DNA of 64,000 nucleotides, taken from NCBI RefSeq assembly GCF_000761545.1, contig NZ_JPMY01000010.1, forward strand, positions 393,831 to 457,830, given 5' to 3'. The position numbers were made by a program, and so were the translations under genes. Below, piece by piece: positions 1 through 9,813 of this stretch (positions are counted from its first letter, which is position 1; each line of letters begins with the position of its first letter). The notes under the pieces are model-generated. The model did not search any database and was not told the DNA's origin. It saw nothing but the letters and a program-made list of their open reading frames with translations. Source of the stretch: Pseudomonas sp. ML96. GTDB lineage: Bacteria > Pseudomonadota > Gammaproteobacteria > Pseudomonadales > Pseudomonadaceae.

Positions 1-2
1 TG

Positions 3-2975
3 GGCACCGCCAACCTGATCTTCGCCGCGCCCAGCCAGACACCTGGCGAAATCATCGGTACGGCGGGCAACGACAACCTCGGCGGCACCAGCGCTGGCGA
101 AACCCTCAGCGGCCTGGCCGGCGACGACCAGCTGTCCGCTGGCGCCGGTAGTGATCTGCTGATCGGTGGTGCCGGGCGCGACAGACTCACCGGCGGCAGC
201 GAAGCGGATACCTTCCGCTTCACCGCCATCGGCGACAGCTACCGCAGCGCGGCCGGCAACTTCACCGACATCATCCATGACTTCGACCCGACGCAGGATC
301 GCATCGACCTCAGCGGCCTCGGCTTCAGCGGGCTCGGCAACGGCCTGGGCGGCACCCTGCAGGTGGTCTACAGCAGCGCCGGCAATCGCACCTACCTGCG
401 CTCGCAGGAGGCCGACGACGAAGGCCGGTTGTTCGAACTCGGCCTCGACGGTGACCACCGCGCCACGCTGAATGCCGGCAACCTGCAGTTCGTCGTGACC
501 CTGCCCACCCTGAGCGGCGACGAGCACGGCAACCTGCTGGTCGGCGGCGCGGCGGATGAACAGCTGCTCGGCCTGGGTGGCGATGACAACCTGAGCGGCG
601 GCGCGGGCGACGATCGCCTCAATGGCGGCGCCGGTATCGACAGCCTCACCGGCGGCGTGGGCAGCGACACCTTCGTCTTCAGCGCACCATCGCACAGCTA
701 TCGCAACTACGACGCGGGCGGCGTCAGCGCCACCGATACCATCACCGACTTCACGCCGGGCGTGGACAAGATCGACGTCTCGGCCCTGGGCATCTACGGC
801 CTCGGCAACGGCTACAACGACAGCCTGTACATCACCCTCAGCGACAGCGGCAACAAGACCTACATCAAGTCAGCGGAAAGCGACAGCGACGGCAACCGCT
901 TCGAGATCGCCCTGGAAGGCGACCTCACCGGCCAGCTCGGCGCCAGCGACTTCATCTTCAGCCAGGACGACGACAAGCAGATCCTGTTCGTCCCCACCCT
1001 CGGCCAATCCAACGCACGCCTGCTGCGCATCTACGAGGACGATCACCAGTCCGGTGTGTCGCAGATGCTCGGCGACCTGCAGCGCTACACCGACTTCGAC
1101 TCGGTCGAGAGCCTGTTCTATGACGAGGAAGGCAACGCCATCGACATCGCCGAAGGCGGCAGCACGGTGACCGGCAACTCCACCGACACGCCGGAGCAGC
1201 TGCTACTGAACTGGTGGCATGTCGATACCGACAGCCCGGGATATCTCACCCTCAATGCGCTGGCCCAACTGCAGGGCCAGATGGCCACCCTGCAGGAGCG
1301 CGGCGAGGTCACCTTCGCCATGATCTGGGGCCAGGGCGAAGAAGCCGCGCAGACGCTGGTCGCCAGCAGCGACCAGCAGGCCTACCTGGAGCTGTACAAG
1401 AGCAGCACCCTCAAGGTCTTCGACTATCTGAAAGACCAGCTCGGCGTGCCCAACGCCAACATCTACATGATGCACACCGGCCGCTACCAGGAAGAGGCGG
1501 CGGCGGTGCGCGGCGCCAATCCGCTGAAAGTAGAGCAACTGATCGCCGCCACCGAGTTGATACGCCAGGCCCAGGACGAAATGGCCGCCGCCCGTGACGA
1601 CATCAAGATCGCCGTGGACTACCGCGACCTGCCGTTGCGCTACGAGGTCGACCCGGTGCTGTCCCACGATGATGTCTGGCACCTGCACGAGGAGTCCGCC
1701 GAGATAGTCGGGCAGCGCCTGGCCGACTTCATCGCCAACGACCTCGGCTACCAGAGCGACCCCGACGACAACGCCTCGCCGGCCAGCATCAGCAAGTACC
1801 CGGAGAAGCACATCGTCGGCTACGTCGACGGACCGCTCTTCGGTAGCGACGGCGCGGAAACGCTCGACGGCCGCAACGGCGAGTTCACCCTGATCGGTGG
1901 CGAGGGCGAGGACTACTACATCGTCGACAGCGCAGGCGACCAGATCAACGAGACCGGGCTCAACGGCGAAGAGCCGGCAGACCTGGAAATCGACCGGGTC
2001 GACAGCAGCATCAGCTGGACCCTGGGCGCCAATCTAGAGGTGCTGACCCTGACCGGCACTGCGCCCATCGACGGCACCGGCAACGAGCTGAACAACATCA
2101 TCGGCGGCAACGCCGCGGCCAATGTCATCGACGGCGCCGGCGGAGCCGACAAGATGCTCGGCGGCGACGGCTCCGACACCTACTACGTCGACAACCTCGG
2201 CGACCGCGCCATCGAAACCGAAGCCGACGCCGCCAAGGGCGGCAGCGACCTGGTGATCGCCAGCGTCAGCTACACCCTCGGCGCCAACCTGGAATCTCTG
2301 GTATTGGTCGGCGACGACTACCTCAGCGGCCTGGGCAACGCGCTGAACAATACGATCTACGCCAGCAACGGCGACAACCTGCTGAATGGCGCCGCCGGCA
2401 TCGATACGGTGTCCTACGCCTTCGCCCAGGCCGGCGTCAGCGTCAGCCTGTCCACCGGGCTGGCGCAAGCTACCGGCGGCTCCGGCAACGATGTCCTGAA
2501 GGGCTTCGAAAACCTCGAAGGCAGCGCCTATGCCGACACGCTGAATGGCAACAGCGCCAGCAACCTGCTGATTGGTGGTGCCGGCGATGACACCCTGAAC
2601 GGCGGCGCCGGCAACGACGTACTGCATGGCGGCGCCGGCACAGACACGCTGATCGGCGGAACGGGCGCGGACCGCTACGTATTCGACGCGCTGGAGGACC
2701 TGGGGCTGGGCGAGCTGGCCGACATGATCTCCGGCTTCAGCGCCAGCCAGGGCGACCGGCTGGACTTCTCCGCGCTGGACGCCAACCCGCTGACCGCCGC
2801 TCGGGAAGCCTTCGAGTTCATCAACAACGAGGCCTTCAGCACGACGGACGCCACCGGCCAGCTGCGCTTCGCCGACGGCACCCTGTACGGCAGCATCAAC
2901 TCCGACAGTGCTGCCGAATTCTCCATCAGGCTGCTGGGGGTGACTGCGCTCTCACAGAACGAACTGCTGACCTGA
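3..2975 (+). CDS. Modular RTX protein with AlgE-like R modules and SGNH/acetylesterase domain (5' end outside window)
   Basis: The frame is open to the left edge, so only the C-terminal ~990 residues are here. Two AlgE-type R modules (about nt 50-490 and 520-960) each combine GGxGxD calcium-binding nonapeptides with an ADTFRF / DSYR / TYL(R/K)S pattern. Next comes an SGNH/sialate-O-acetylesterase-like domain (about nt 985-1760): nucleophile block LGQSNA with Ser at nt 1008, WGQGE, and an Asp-x-x-His pair at nt 1671 and 1680. Further RTX repeats and a serralysin-like C-terminus, typical of type I secretion, follow. R modules are known from mannuronan C5-epimerases, and P. syringae PsmE carries an added deacetylase module, so a secreted alginate epimerase/deacetylase is the best reading. 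The catalytic epimerase module is not visible, so the function is inferred. No type I secretion genes are in the window. Confidence 0.75.
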   Translation, partial: GTANLIFAAPSQTPGEIIGTAGNDNLGGTSAGETLSGLAGDDQLSAGAGSDLLIGGAGRDRLTGGSEADTFRFTAIGDSYRSAAGNFTDIIHDFDPTQDRIDLSGLGFSGLGNGLGGTLQVVYSSAGNRTYLRSQEADDEGRLFELGLDGDHRATLNAGNLQFVVTLPTLSGDEHGNLLVGGAADEQLLGLGGDDNLSGGAGDDRLNGGAGIDSLTGGVGSDTFVFSAPSHSYRNYDAGGVSATDTITDFTPGVDKIDVSALGIYGLGNGYNDSLYITLSDSGNKTYIKSAESDSDGNRFEIALEGDLTGQLGASDFIFSQDDDKQILFVPTLGQSNARLLRIYEDDHQSGVSQMLGDLQRYTDFDSVESLFYDEEGNAIDIAEGGSTVTGNSTDTPEQLLLNWWHVDTDSPGYLTLNALAQLQGQMATLQERGEVTFAMIWGQGEEAAQTLVASSDQQAYLELYKSSTLKVFDYLKDQLGVPNANIYMMHTGRYQEEAAAVRGANPLKVEQLIAATELIRQAQDEMAAARDDIKIAVDYRDLPLRYEVDPVLSHDDVWHLHEESAEIVGQRLADFIANDLGYQSDPDDNASPASISKYPEKHIVGYVDGPLFGSDGAETLDGRNGEFTLIGGEGEDYYIVDSAGDQINETGLNGEEPADLEIDRVDSSISWTLGANLEVLTLTGTAPIDGTGNELNNIIGGNAAANVIDGAGGADKMLGGDGSDTYYVDNLGDRAIETEADAAKGGSDLVIASVSYTLGANLESLVLVGDDYLSGLGNALNNTIYASNGDNLLNGAAGIDTVSYAFAQAGVSVSLSTGLAQATGGSGNDVLKGFENLEGSAYADTLNGNSASNLLIGGAGDDTLNGGAGNDVLHGGAGTDTLIGGTGADRYVFDALEDLGLGELADMISGFSASQGDRLDFSALDANPLTAAREAFEFINNEAFSTTDATGQLRFADGTLYGSINSDSAAEFSIRLLGVTALSQNELLT

Positions 2976-2988
2976 ACGCCGCGCTGGC

Positions 2989-3963
2989 TCAAGCCGAAAG
3001 CGCGGCGAAGCCGGCGCGGATCTCGTCTTCCGGCAGGTCGTCGCCGATGAACACCAGCACGCTCTCGCGCGCTTCGCCCTCGGCCCAAGGTTCGTCCCAG
3101 TCGAAGCCGTACAGGCGCAGCACGCCCTGGAACACCAGGCGGCGCTCGTCACCGGCGACGTTGAGCACTCCCTTGTAGCGCAGCAGCGCGTTGCCGTGGC
3201 GTTCCAGCAGGTCTTCCATGTAGGCGCTCAGGCGCTCCATATCCAGCGCCTGGTCGCTGTGCAGCACCAGCGTGCGGATGCGGTCCACCGACTGGCCGAC
3301 CGGCGCCAGCGGGCGCAGCAGCGGCGCCGGGGCGACATCGGCATTGAGGTTGAAGCCGCGGATATCCAGCAGCTCGGCCAGGTCGATGCGTCCATGCTCG
3401 ACCACGCGCAGCGGCGCACGGCGGTTGATCCGCGCCAGGCGCGCACTCAGTGCCTCGACCTGTTCGGCGCTGGCCAGGTCGGTCTTGCTCAGCAGGATGC
3501 GGTCGGCAAAGCCGACCTGGGCCTGGGCGATGGCTTCCTGCAGGTGGCGCTCGGCGTTCACCGCATCGACCAGGGTGACGATGCCGTCGAGCACATAGCG
3601 CTGAGCCAGCTCCTCGTCGGCGAAGAAGGTCTGCGCCACCGGCGCCGGGTCGGCCAGGCCGGTGCACTCGATCACCAGGCGGTCGAAGGCCAGCTCGCCG
3701 GCGTCCAGCTTGTCCAGCAGCAGGTACAGGGCCTTCTCCAGCTCGACATGGATCGAGCAGCAGACGCAGCCGTTGGCCAGGGTCAGCAGCTCGACCGGCT
3801 TGTCGCCGAGCAGTTGGCCGTCGATCGGCGTGTCGCTGAATTCGTTCTCGATGACCGCCAGCTTGAGGCCATGCTCGGCCTGCAGCATGTGGCGCAGCAG
3901 GGTGGTCTTGCCGGCACCGAGGAAGCCGGTGAGCACGGTGACGGGAATGGGTTCGGGATACAT
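2989..3963 (-). CDS. yjiA: COG0523 (CobW/YjiA-type) G3E GTPase
   Basis: A 324-residue P-loop GTPase. It has a Walker A GFLGAGKTT near residue 17, the metal-binding GCVCC motif of COG0523 proteins, ECTG (switch) and a SKTD guanine-specificity motif, then a C-terminal CobW domain. I chose the ATG at 3963, preceded by TTGGAG; an upstream in-frame start would add nine residues without a better ribosome site. The family inserts or chaperones metals such as Zn, Ni and Co. It is last in a cstA/btsT - DUF466 - GTPase operon matching E. coli btsT-yjiX-yjiA. An 11-bp hairpin separates it from the preceding gene and may lower its expression. The metal partner cannot be read from the sequence. Confidence 0.88.
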   Translation of the reverse strand: MYPEPIPVTVLTGFLGAGKTTLLRHMLQAEHGLKLAVIENEFSDTPIDGQLLGDKPVELLTLANGCVCCSIHVELEKALYLLLDKLDAGELAFDRLVIECTGLADPAPVAQTFFADEELAQRYVLDGIVTLVDAVNAERHLQEAIAQAQVGFADRILLSKTDLASAEQVEALSARLARINRRAPLRVVEHGRIDLAELLDIRGFNLNADVAPAPLLRPLAPVGQSVDRIRTLVLHSDQALDMERLSAYMEDLLERHGNALLRYKGVLNVAGDERRLVFQGVLRLYGFDWDEPWAEGEARESVLVFIGDDLPEDEIRAGFAALSA

Positions 3964-3980
3964 CGCGATCTCCAAAATGA

Positions 3981-4008
3981 CACGCGCCACGACTAGGCGT
4001 GGCGCGTG
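3981..4008 (-). promoter_or_regulatory. 11-bp perfect hairpin between DUF466 and GTPase genes
   Basis: CACGCGCCACG and CGTGGCGCGTG form an uninterrupted 11-bp stem around a 6-nt loop. In the transcribed (minus) direction it is followed after a few bases by TTTT and then the GTPase ribosome site. It looks like a partial terminator or an mRNA-processing/stability element inside the operon. Inferred from base pairing only. Confidence 0.6.
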
Positions 4009-4026
4009 GATAGTGCGAGGAGTCTA

Positions 4027-4230
4027 TCAGCAGCAGCGGATAGGCCTGCCTTTACCGCCGCCGTAACGAGCTTCCTGGCGTTCGCGGAAGAACGCCTCGT
4101 AGCTCATCACCGGCTTGTCCGGATGCTTCTTGGCCATGTGCTCCACATAGTTGTCGTAGTCGGGCATGCCCACCAGCATGCGGGCGGCCTGCCCGAGATA
4201 CTTACCCATGCGACTCAGGTCATTGAACAT
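4027..4230 (-). CDS. YbdD/YjiX family (DUF466) small protein
   Basis: A 67-residue protein of the DUF466 family: [14 protein letters not shown] start, [17 protein letters not shown] core, and a C-terminal end rich in Arg/Gly finishing in CC. Family members are nearly always encoded directly after a CstA/BtsT transporter, as here, where the transporter stop lies one base upstream of this start codon. The biochemical role is unknown; a small accessory subunit or modulator of the transporter is a reasonable inference. Length is normal for the family. Confidence 0.88.
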   Translation of the reverse strand: MFNDLSRMGKYLGQAARMLVGMPDYDNYVEHMAKKHPDKPVMSYEAFFRERQEARYGGGKGRPIRCC

Positions 4231-4231
4231 A

Positions 4232-6298
4232 TCAGGCGTCCGGAATCGGCTGGAACGGGGTTTCCTTGTCCGTGCGCTCAGGCTTGATCCAGGCGGCGCG
4301 GCCGACCTTGATCGCGTAGAACAGCACGCTGAGCACCACGAACAGGAACAGCACGGTCAGCACCGAGTTGGTGTAGGCGTTGAAGATCACGTGCTGCATC
4401 TGGCCGATGTCCTTGGCCGGGGCCAGGACCTGACCGGCGTCCAGCGCATCGCTGTACTTCTTGGCCAGAGCCAGGAAGCCAACGGCCGGGTTCGGGTCGA
4501 GCAGCTTGATCAGGCCGGCGGTGGTGGTGCAGATCAGCAGCCAGCAGGCCGGCACCAGGGTGACCCAGACGTAGCGCTGACGCTTCATCTTGATCAGCAC
4601 CACGCTGCCGAGCATCAGGGCGATACCGGCAAGCATCTGGTTGGAGATGCCGAACAGCGGCCACAGGGTGTTGATGCCGCCCAGCGGATCGACCACGCCC
4701 TGGTACAGCAGCCAGCCCCACATCGCCACACAGCCGGCGGTGGCGATCACGTTGGCGCCCCAGGATTCGGTCTTCTTCAGGGCCGGCACGAAGTTGCCGA
4801 GCAGGTCCTGCAGCATGAAGCGACCGGCACGGGTACCGGCGTCCACCGCGGTGAGGATGAACAGCGCCTCGAACAGAATGGCGAAGTGGTACCAGAACGC
4901 CATGGTGTTCTCGCCCGGCAGCACGCTGTGGAGGATCTGCGCGATACCTACGGCGAGGGTCGGCGCACCACCGGCACGGGCCAGGATGGTGTGTTCGCCA
5001 ATGTCCTTGGCCACGGCTTCCAGCGCGTCAGGCGTGATGGCGAAGCCCCAGCTGCTGACGGTAGCGGCCACAGCAGCGGCGTCGGAGCCGACCACAGCGG
5101 CCGGACTGTTCATGGCGAAGTACACGCCCGGCTCGATCACCGAGGCAGCAACCATGGCCATGATGGCGACGAACGATTCCATCAGCATGCCGCCATAGCC
5201 GATGTAGCGGGCATGCGACTCGTTGGCCAGCAGCTTGGGCGTGGTGCCCGAGCTGATCAGCGCGTGGAAGCCGGACACCGCGCCGCAGGCGATGGTGATG
5301 AACAGGAACGGGAACAAGGTGCCCTTCCACACCGGGCCGGTGCCGTCGGTGAACTGGGTCAGCGCCGGCATTTTCAGCTCGGGCATGACCACCAGAATGC
5401 CGATGGCCAGGGCGATGATGGTGCCGATCTTGAGGAAGGTCGACAGGTAGTCACGCGGGGCAAGAATCAGCCACACCGGCAGCACAGCGGCGACGAAGCC
5501 GTAGCCGATCAGCATCCAGGTGATCTGCACGCCGGTGAAGGTGAAGGCCGGGCCCCAGGTCGGGTCGGCAGCCACCTGGCCGCCGGCCCAGATCGAGGCC
5601 AGCAGCAGCACCACGCCGATCACCGAAATCTCGCCGATGCGGCCCGGGCGGATGTAGCGCATGTACACGCCCATGAACACCGCGATGGGGATGGTCGCCA
5701 TCACCGTGAACATGCCCCACGGGCTTTCGGCGAGGGCCTTGACCACGATCAGCGAGAGCACCGCGAGGATGATGATCATGATCAGGAAGGCGCCGAACAG
5801 GGCGATGGTGCCCGGAATCTGGCCCATCTCCTCACGCACCAGCTCGCCCAGCGAGCGGCCGTTACGGCGGGTGGAGATGAACAGGACCATGAAGTCCTGC
5901 ACCGCACCGGCCAGCACCACGCCGGCGATCAGCCACAGCGTGCCGGGCAGGTAGCCCATCTGCGCGGCGAGTACCGGGCCGACCAGCGGGCCGGCGCCGG
6001 CGATGGCGGCGAAGTGGTGACCGAAGAGGATGTGCTTGTTGGTCGGCACATAGTCCAGACCGTCGTTATTGAGCAGCGCCGGGGTAGCGCGGGTGGGGTC
6101 CAGTTGCATCACCTTGGTGGCGATGAACAGGCTGTAGTAGCGGTAGGCAACGAGATAGAGGGAGACGGCCGCCACCACTATCCACAACGCGTTGATGGCT
6201 TCGCCGCGGCGCAGCGCCACGACACCCAAGGCACAGGCACCCACCACTGCCAGCACTGCCCAGGGCAGGTGGCGCAGCAGGCTATTGTTATTGTTCAT
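4232..6298 (-). CDS. cstA: CstA/BtsT family carbon-starvation / pyruvate-peptide transporter
   Basis: A 688-residue polytopic inner-membrane protein with many hydrophobic helices and the family's GAGPLVGPV and GEN(T)MAFW-like segments. E. coli relatives are CstA (peptide uptake in starvation) and BtsT (pyruvate/H+ symport), both about 700 residues. The start at 6298 ([13 protein letters not shown]) has a strong TTAGGAG site; 52 further upstream codons lack one and cross the promoter. First gene of a transporter-DUF466-GTPase operon. A GACCTAGGTC palindrome lies about 70 bp upstream of the start. Substrate cannot be decided from sequence; operon order favours the BtsT type, while I recall the P. 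aeruginosa equivalent PA4606 being named cstA. Confidence 0.9.
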   Translation of the reverse strand: MNNNNSLLRHLPWAVLAVVGACALGVVALRRGEAINALWIVVAAVSLYLVAYRYYSLFIATKVMQLDPTRATPALLNNDGLDYVPTNKHILFGHHFAAIAGAGPLVGPVLAAQMGYLPGTLWLIAGVVLAGAVQDFMVLFISTRRNGRSLGELVREEMGQIPGTIALFGAFLIMIIILAVLSLIVVKALAESPWGMFTVMATIPIAVFMGVYMRYIRPGRIGEISVIGVVLLLASIWAGGQVAADPTWGPAFTFTGVQITWMLIGYGFVAAVLPVWLILAPRDYLSTFLKIGTIIALAIGILVVMPELKMPALTQFTDGTGPVWKGTLFPFLFITIACGAVSGFHALISSGTTPKLLANESHARYIGYGGMLMESFVAIMAMVAASVIEPGVYFAMNSPAAVVGSDAAAVAATVSSWGFAITPDALEAVAKDIGEHTILARAGGAPTLAVGIAQILHSVLPGENTMAFWYHFAILFEALFILTAVDAGTRAGRFMLQDLLGNFVPALKKTESWGANVIATAGCVAMWGWLLYQGVVDPLGGINTLWPLFGISNQMLAGIALMLGSVVLIKMKRQRYVWVTLVPACWLLICTTTAGLIKLLDPNPAVGFLALAKKYSDALDAGQVLAPAKDIGQMQHVIFNAYTNSVLTVLFLFVVLSVLFYAIKVGRAAWIKPERTDKETPFQPIPDA

Positions 6299-6368
6299 GA
6301 TTACTCCTAACGGAAAGACAGACAGGCTGCCGCTCAAGCTTAGACCCTGGATGGCAACTGCATTATTC

Positions 6369-6378
6369 GACCTAGGTC
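6369..6378. promoter_or_regulatory. Palindromic putative operator upstream of cstA/btsT
   Basis: GACCTAGGTC is a perfect 10-bp dyad in the 142-bp gap between the divergent transporter and DUF3142 genes. A related half (TTAGACC) lies about 30 bp away. Carbon-starvation transporters are usually under nutrient-sensing control, so a regulator site is plausible, but I cannot assign the protein. Confidence 0.35.
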
Positions 6379-6440
6379 TAGTGCGCAATTTGTATCGGCG
6401 CCAGCGGTTACACTCCGAGCTCTTTTCGGCGACCGCCAGG

Positions 6441-7634
6441 ATGCTACGCCGCATGTTGCATAGCCTTTACCGCACGCTCATTGTCCTGCTGCTCGCCGGC
6501 CTGGCCGGCTGCAGCGAGGAAAACACGCCGCTCGACCAGCAGCTCTATATCTGGCAGCGCCAGTGGTTGCCCAGCCACGCCGAGGCCCTGACCCGCAGTC
6601 GCGCCGACTTCTCCACCCTGCGCGTGCTGGCCCTGCAGGCCCATCCACAGGCCGGCTGGAGCCGCGCCCTGGTCGATGCCGAGCTGCTCAAACGCGACGG
6701 CCGTCCGCTGATCGCCGTGGTGCGCCTGGACGGCCAGCTGCCGCAACTGGATCGCGCCGAGATCACCCGGCAGATCGACCGCCTGCTGGCCGACTGGCGC
6801 GCCGCCGGGCTCAATCCACGCGGCCTGGAGATCGACCACGACTGCGCCAGTGCGCGTCTGCCGGCCTATGCCGAGCTGCTGCGCGAGCTGCGTCGCCAGC
6901 TGCCGACTGAGCTGCAACTGAGCATCACCGCCCTGCCCGCCTGGCTCTCCAGCCCGGCGCTGGACCAAGTGCTGGCCACCGTCGACAGTTCGGTGCTGCA
7001 GGTACACGCGGTGAATGCCCCGCAGGATGGGCTGTTCGACCCCGAGCAGGCACAGGACTGGACCGAACGCTATGCCCAGCGCAGCGGCAAGCCCTTCCTC
7101 CTGGCGCTGCCGGCCTATGGCGTCGCCCTCACCGAGAATGGCCAGGTGGAGAGTGAGGTGCCGCTGCGCCAGGGCGGCCCGCGCCGCGAGCTGCGCGCCG
7201 ATCCCGAGCAGGTCGGCGAACTGCTCGGCGAACTGCGCGCCTCACCGCCCAACCAGCTGGCCGGGATCATCTGGTTCCGCCTGCCCCTGTCCGGCGACCG
7301 CCGCGCCTGGCCGATGCCGACCCTGCTCGCAGTAGCGCGCGGCCAACCATTGGCCCCTGCCATCGCACTGCAGCGCCAGCAGCGCGATGGCTTCAGCCAG
7401 CTGCAGCTGTTCAACAACGGCACCCTGGCCAGCCAGCTGCCACGGCGCATCGAACTCCCGGCCCGTGCCTGCTCGGCGGCCGACGGCCTGGGCGACTACC
7501 GGGTGGAACGCAGCGACGACCTGCTGGCGTTCGTCCGCCGCAGCAACGGCCGGCTGGATGCCGGCGAGCATCGCGCCCTGGGTTGGGCGCGCTGCGCACA
7601 AATCGATCAAGGAGGCATGCATGTCGTTTTCTAG
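6441..7634 (+). CDS. DUF3142 lipoprotein
   Basis: About 397 residues with an N-terminal lipoprotein signal; the lipobox LAGC ends at Cys24. The rest matches the DUF3142 pattern: an early YIWQRQW, a GLEIDHDCA segment in the middle, and a GIIWFRLPL segment near residue 275. The fold looks like a glycoside-hydrolase-type barrel, but no function is established to my knowledge. The start could be 6441 or 6453 (MLHSLYRTL); 6441 has AGG directly before it and neither has an ideal site. Its end overlaps the next gene by 14 nt, suggesting translational coupling to the exported repeat protein. It is divergent from the cstA/btsT operon. Confidence 0.72.
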   Translation: MLRRMLHSLYRTLIVLLLAGLAGCSEENTPLDQQLYIWQRQWLPSHAEALTRSRADFSTLRVLALQAHPQAGWSRALVDAELLKRDGRPLIAVVRLDGQLPQLDRAEITRQIDRLLADWRAAGLNPRGLEIDHDCASARLPAYAELLRELRRQLPTELQLSITALPAWLSSPALDQVLATVDSSVLQVHAVNAPQDGLFDPEQAQDWTERYAQRSGKPFLLALPAYGVALTENGQVESEVPLRQGGPRRELRADPEQVGELLGELRASPPNQLAGIIWFRLPLSGDRRAWPMPTLLAVARGQPLAPAIALQRQQRDGFSQLQLFNNGTLASQLPRRIELPARACSAADGLGDYRVERSDDLLAFVRRSNGRLDAGEHRALGWARCAQIDQGGMHVVF

Positions 7635-9813
7635 AACCCTGCTCAGCGCCGCCATCGGCGTCCTGCTGCCGCTGGGCGCCGCCCAGGCCTGTGGCCCGGA
7701 CTTCCCCTATCGCCTGCTGTCCGACCGCGCCGGCGCGCTGAACGAACTGCCGGAAGGCAACTTCGCCTTCGAGATCACCCGCATCGGCCCGGCCATCACG
7801 GGCCTGGCCAAGGCCGGGCCGGCCACCCTCGAGCTGTATTGGGACGAAGACAGCCAGCGCTATGTGGATGCACGCATCGGCGTCGAGAAGGAACAGTTCG
7901 ATGCCGCGCGCTACGCCCTGATCAGTCGCCTGCGCGCCCTGACCGACGCGCGCCAGGCCGAGGCCGAAGGCGCCGAGCTGCCGCCCGAGCTGCGCCTGTA
8001 CACCGCCGGCGCCGTGGCTTTCGGCGAACACGACATGGCCCTGGCCGCCGACTACTTCCGCCGCGTTCTGGCCCTGCCCGAAGCCGAGCGCCCGCTGCGC
8101 GGCACCTGGGCCGCCTATTCGCTGGGCCGCGCCCTGGCCGAACTGGCCGCCAGCGCACCGGACACCGTGCTGGACGATGCCGCCGCTCTGCAGCGCCAGC
8201 GCGATCTGCGCCAACAGGCCGTGCAGGCCTTCCAGCAGGCCCGCGCGCTGAGCATCGCCGGCAGCTCCGATCCGTTGGACCTGGGTGTCGCCAGCCTCGG
8301 CGAGGAAGCCCGCCTGGTCCTGGAGGACGGCGACTGGAACAGCGCCATCCGCCTCTATGCCAGCCAGGCTCGCCAAGGGTCGACCACAGGCTACAGCTCG
8401 CTGCGCCAGCTCAGCAGCCGCCTCGCGCGCCTGGATGACCAGCAACTGCGCCCGCTGCTGGCCGGTAGCGAGGTCCAGCAACTGCTGGCCGCTCAACTGT
8501 TCAGCCGCCTGGACGCCTACGACAGCGAGGGCAAGCCCAGCCAACGCCTGCTCGGGCTGCTGCAGAACGCACCGATCCAGGCCGAGGTGGCCGACCGCCT
8601 GGCCGCGCTGAGCTACCAACAGGGCGACTACCAGGCCACCCGCAACCTGCTCGAACGCGCCGGCGACAGCGGCCTGGCCTGGTGGCTGCGTGCCAAGCTG
8701 GCGCTGCAGGCCGGCGACAAGGCGGCGGCCGTCAACGCCTACGCCCAGGCGGCCAAGGCCTTCCCCGCCGATGAGGACTGGGGCTGGCGGCGCACCACCG
8801 ACTGGGACTACGAGACGCTCAAACCGCGCTGCCGCATCGAGGGCGAGATGGCCATCCTGGCTCTGGAGCGCGGCGACTATCTGGAGGCCTTCGACCAGCT
8901 CTACCGCAGCGGCGAAATCTACTGGCAGGACGCCGCCCAGGTCGCCGAACGCGTGCTGAGCAGCGACGAACTGAAAGGCTATGTCGACGCCCAGGTGGCG
9001 GCAGCACCGCCAAGCGCAGAAGGCACCGAGCAGGGCTACTGGAACCGCCAGCCGGCGACCTCCCTGCGCGAGCTGCTCGGTCGCCGCCTGCTGCGCGAGG
9101 GCCGTTACGCCGACGCCCCCGCCTACTTCGCCACGGCCGAACTGCAACAGGCGGCCCGCGCCTATGGCGAGGCCCGCGAACAGGCCGAGGACGCCTGGAC
9201 CGCCACCGGCCGCGCCGAGGGCTATTACCGCGCCGCCAAGCTAGCGCGCACACAGGGCCTGGAGCTGCTCGGCTACGAGCTGTCCCCGGACGAAGCCTGG
9301 GCCGGCGGCAACTTCGGCGCGGACACTCCGCAGCCGGTGCAGGCCGGCGGCCTGTTCAGCGCCGCCGAGGCGGCCCTGTACAACGCCAATGGCGCCCAGC
9401 CGAACAAGCGCTTCCACTACCGCTGGGTCGCCGCCGACCTGGCCAACCGCGCCGCCGACCTGCTGTCACCGCGCAGCCAGGCCTTCGCCGCCGTGCTGTG
9501 CAAGGCCAGTGGCTGGATCAACTATCGCGACCTGGAAGGCGCCCGCGCCTACTACCGGCGCTACGTGCAGCAGGGCCCCTATGTGGAATGGGCGGGCAAC
9601 TTCGGTTTCGAATGTCCGGAACCGGACTTCGCCGGCGCCCGTCAACGTCTATGGGAGGACCGCGAACAGGCCGTGCGCCAGGCGCTGCGCCCGTTCAAGT
9701 ACTGGCTGGCATTCGGCCTGCCGCTGCTGCTCGCCGCGACCATCTACTGGCAGCGCCGGCGGCGTGCCTTGGCTATAGTGGACAAAACCGCAGAGGAAAA
9801 CCGTCATGAGTGA
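7621..9813 (+). CDS. Large exported helical-repeat (TPR-like) protein of unknown function
   Basis: A 730-residue protein with a signal peptide ending near AAQA/CGPDF, a long Ala/Leu/Arg-rich body of apparent helical hairpins resembling TPR/Sel1-type repeats, and one C-terminal transmembrane helix near residues 690-710 followed by a basic tail. The start at 7621 has an excellent AAGGAGG site five bases away. Periplasmic exposure anchored by the C-terminal helix is inferred. It overlaps the preceding DUF3142 lipoprotein gene and the following PilZ gene (8 nt), so the three are probably co-translated. I do not recognise a named family. A conserved [18 protein letters not shown] segment near residue 600 could help place it. 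Confidence 0.7.
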   Translation: MSFSRTLLSAAIGVLLPLGAAQACGPDFPYRLLSDRAGALNELPEGNFAFEITRIGPAITGLAKAGPATLELYWDEDSQRYVDARIGVEKEQFDAARYALISRLRALTDARQAEAEGAELPPELRLYTAGAVAFGEHDMALAADYFRRVLALPEAERPLRGTWAAYSLGRALAELAASAPDTVLDDAAALQRQRDLRQQAVQAFQQARALSIAGSSDPLDLGVASLGEEARLVLEDGDWNSAIRLYASQARQGSTTGYSSLRQLSSRLARLDDQQLRPLLAGSEVQQLLAAQLFSRLDAYDSEGKPSQRLLGLLQNAPIQAEVADRLAALSYQQGDYQATRNLLERAGDSGLAWWLRAKLALQAGDKAAAVNAYAQAAKAFPADEDWGWRRTTDWDYETLKPRCRIEGEMAILALERGDYLEAFDQLYRSGEIYWQDAAQVAERVLSSDELKGYVDAQVAAAPPSAEGTEQGYWNRQPATSLRELLGRRLLREGRYADAPAYFATAELQQAARAYGEAREQAEDAWTATGRAEGYYRAAKLARTQGLELLGYELSPDEAWAGGNFGADTPQPVQAGGLFSAAEAALYNANGAQPNKRFHYRWVAADLANRAADLLSPRSQAFAAVLCKASGWINYRDLEGARAYYRRYVQQGPYVEWAGNFGFECPEPDFAGARQRLWEDREQAVRQALRPFKYWLAFGLPLLLAATIYWQRRRRALAIVDKTAEENRHE

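Noticed and set aside
4166..6310. 714-codon plus-strand frame opposite cstA/btsT
   Set aside because: His/Gln/Asp-rich antisense shadow of a GC-rich membrane-protein gene; no domain or ribosome site.
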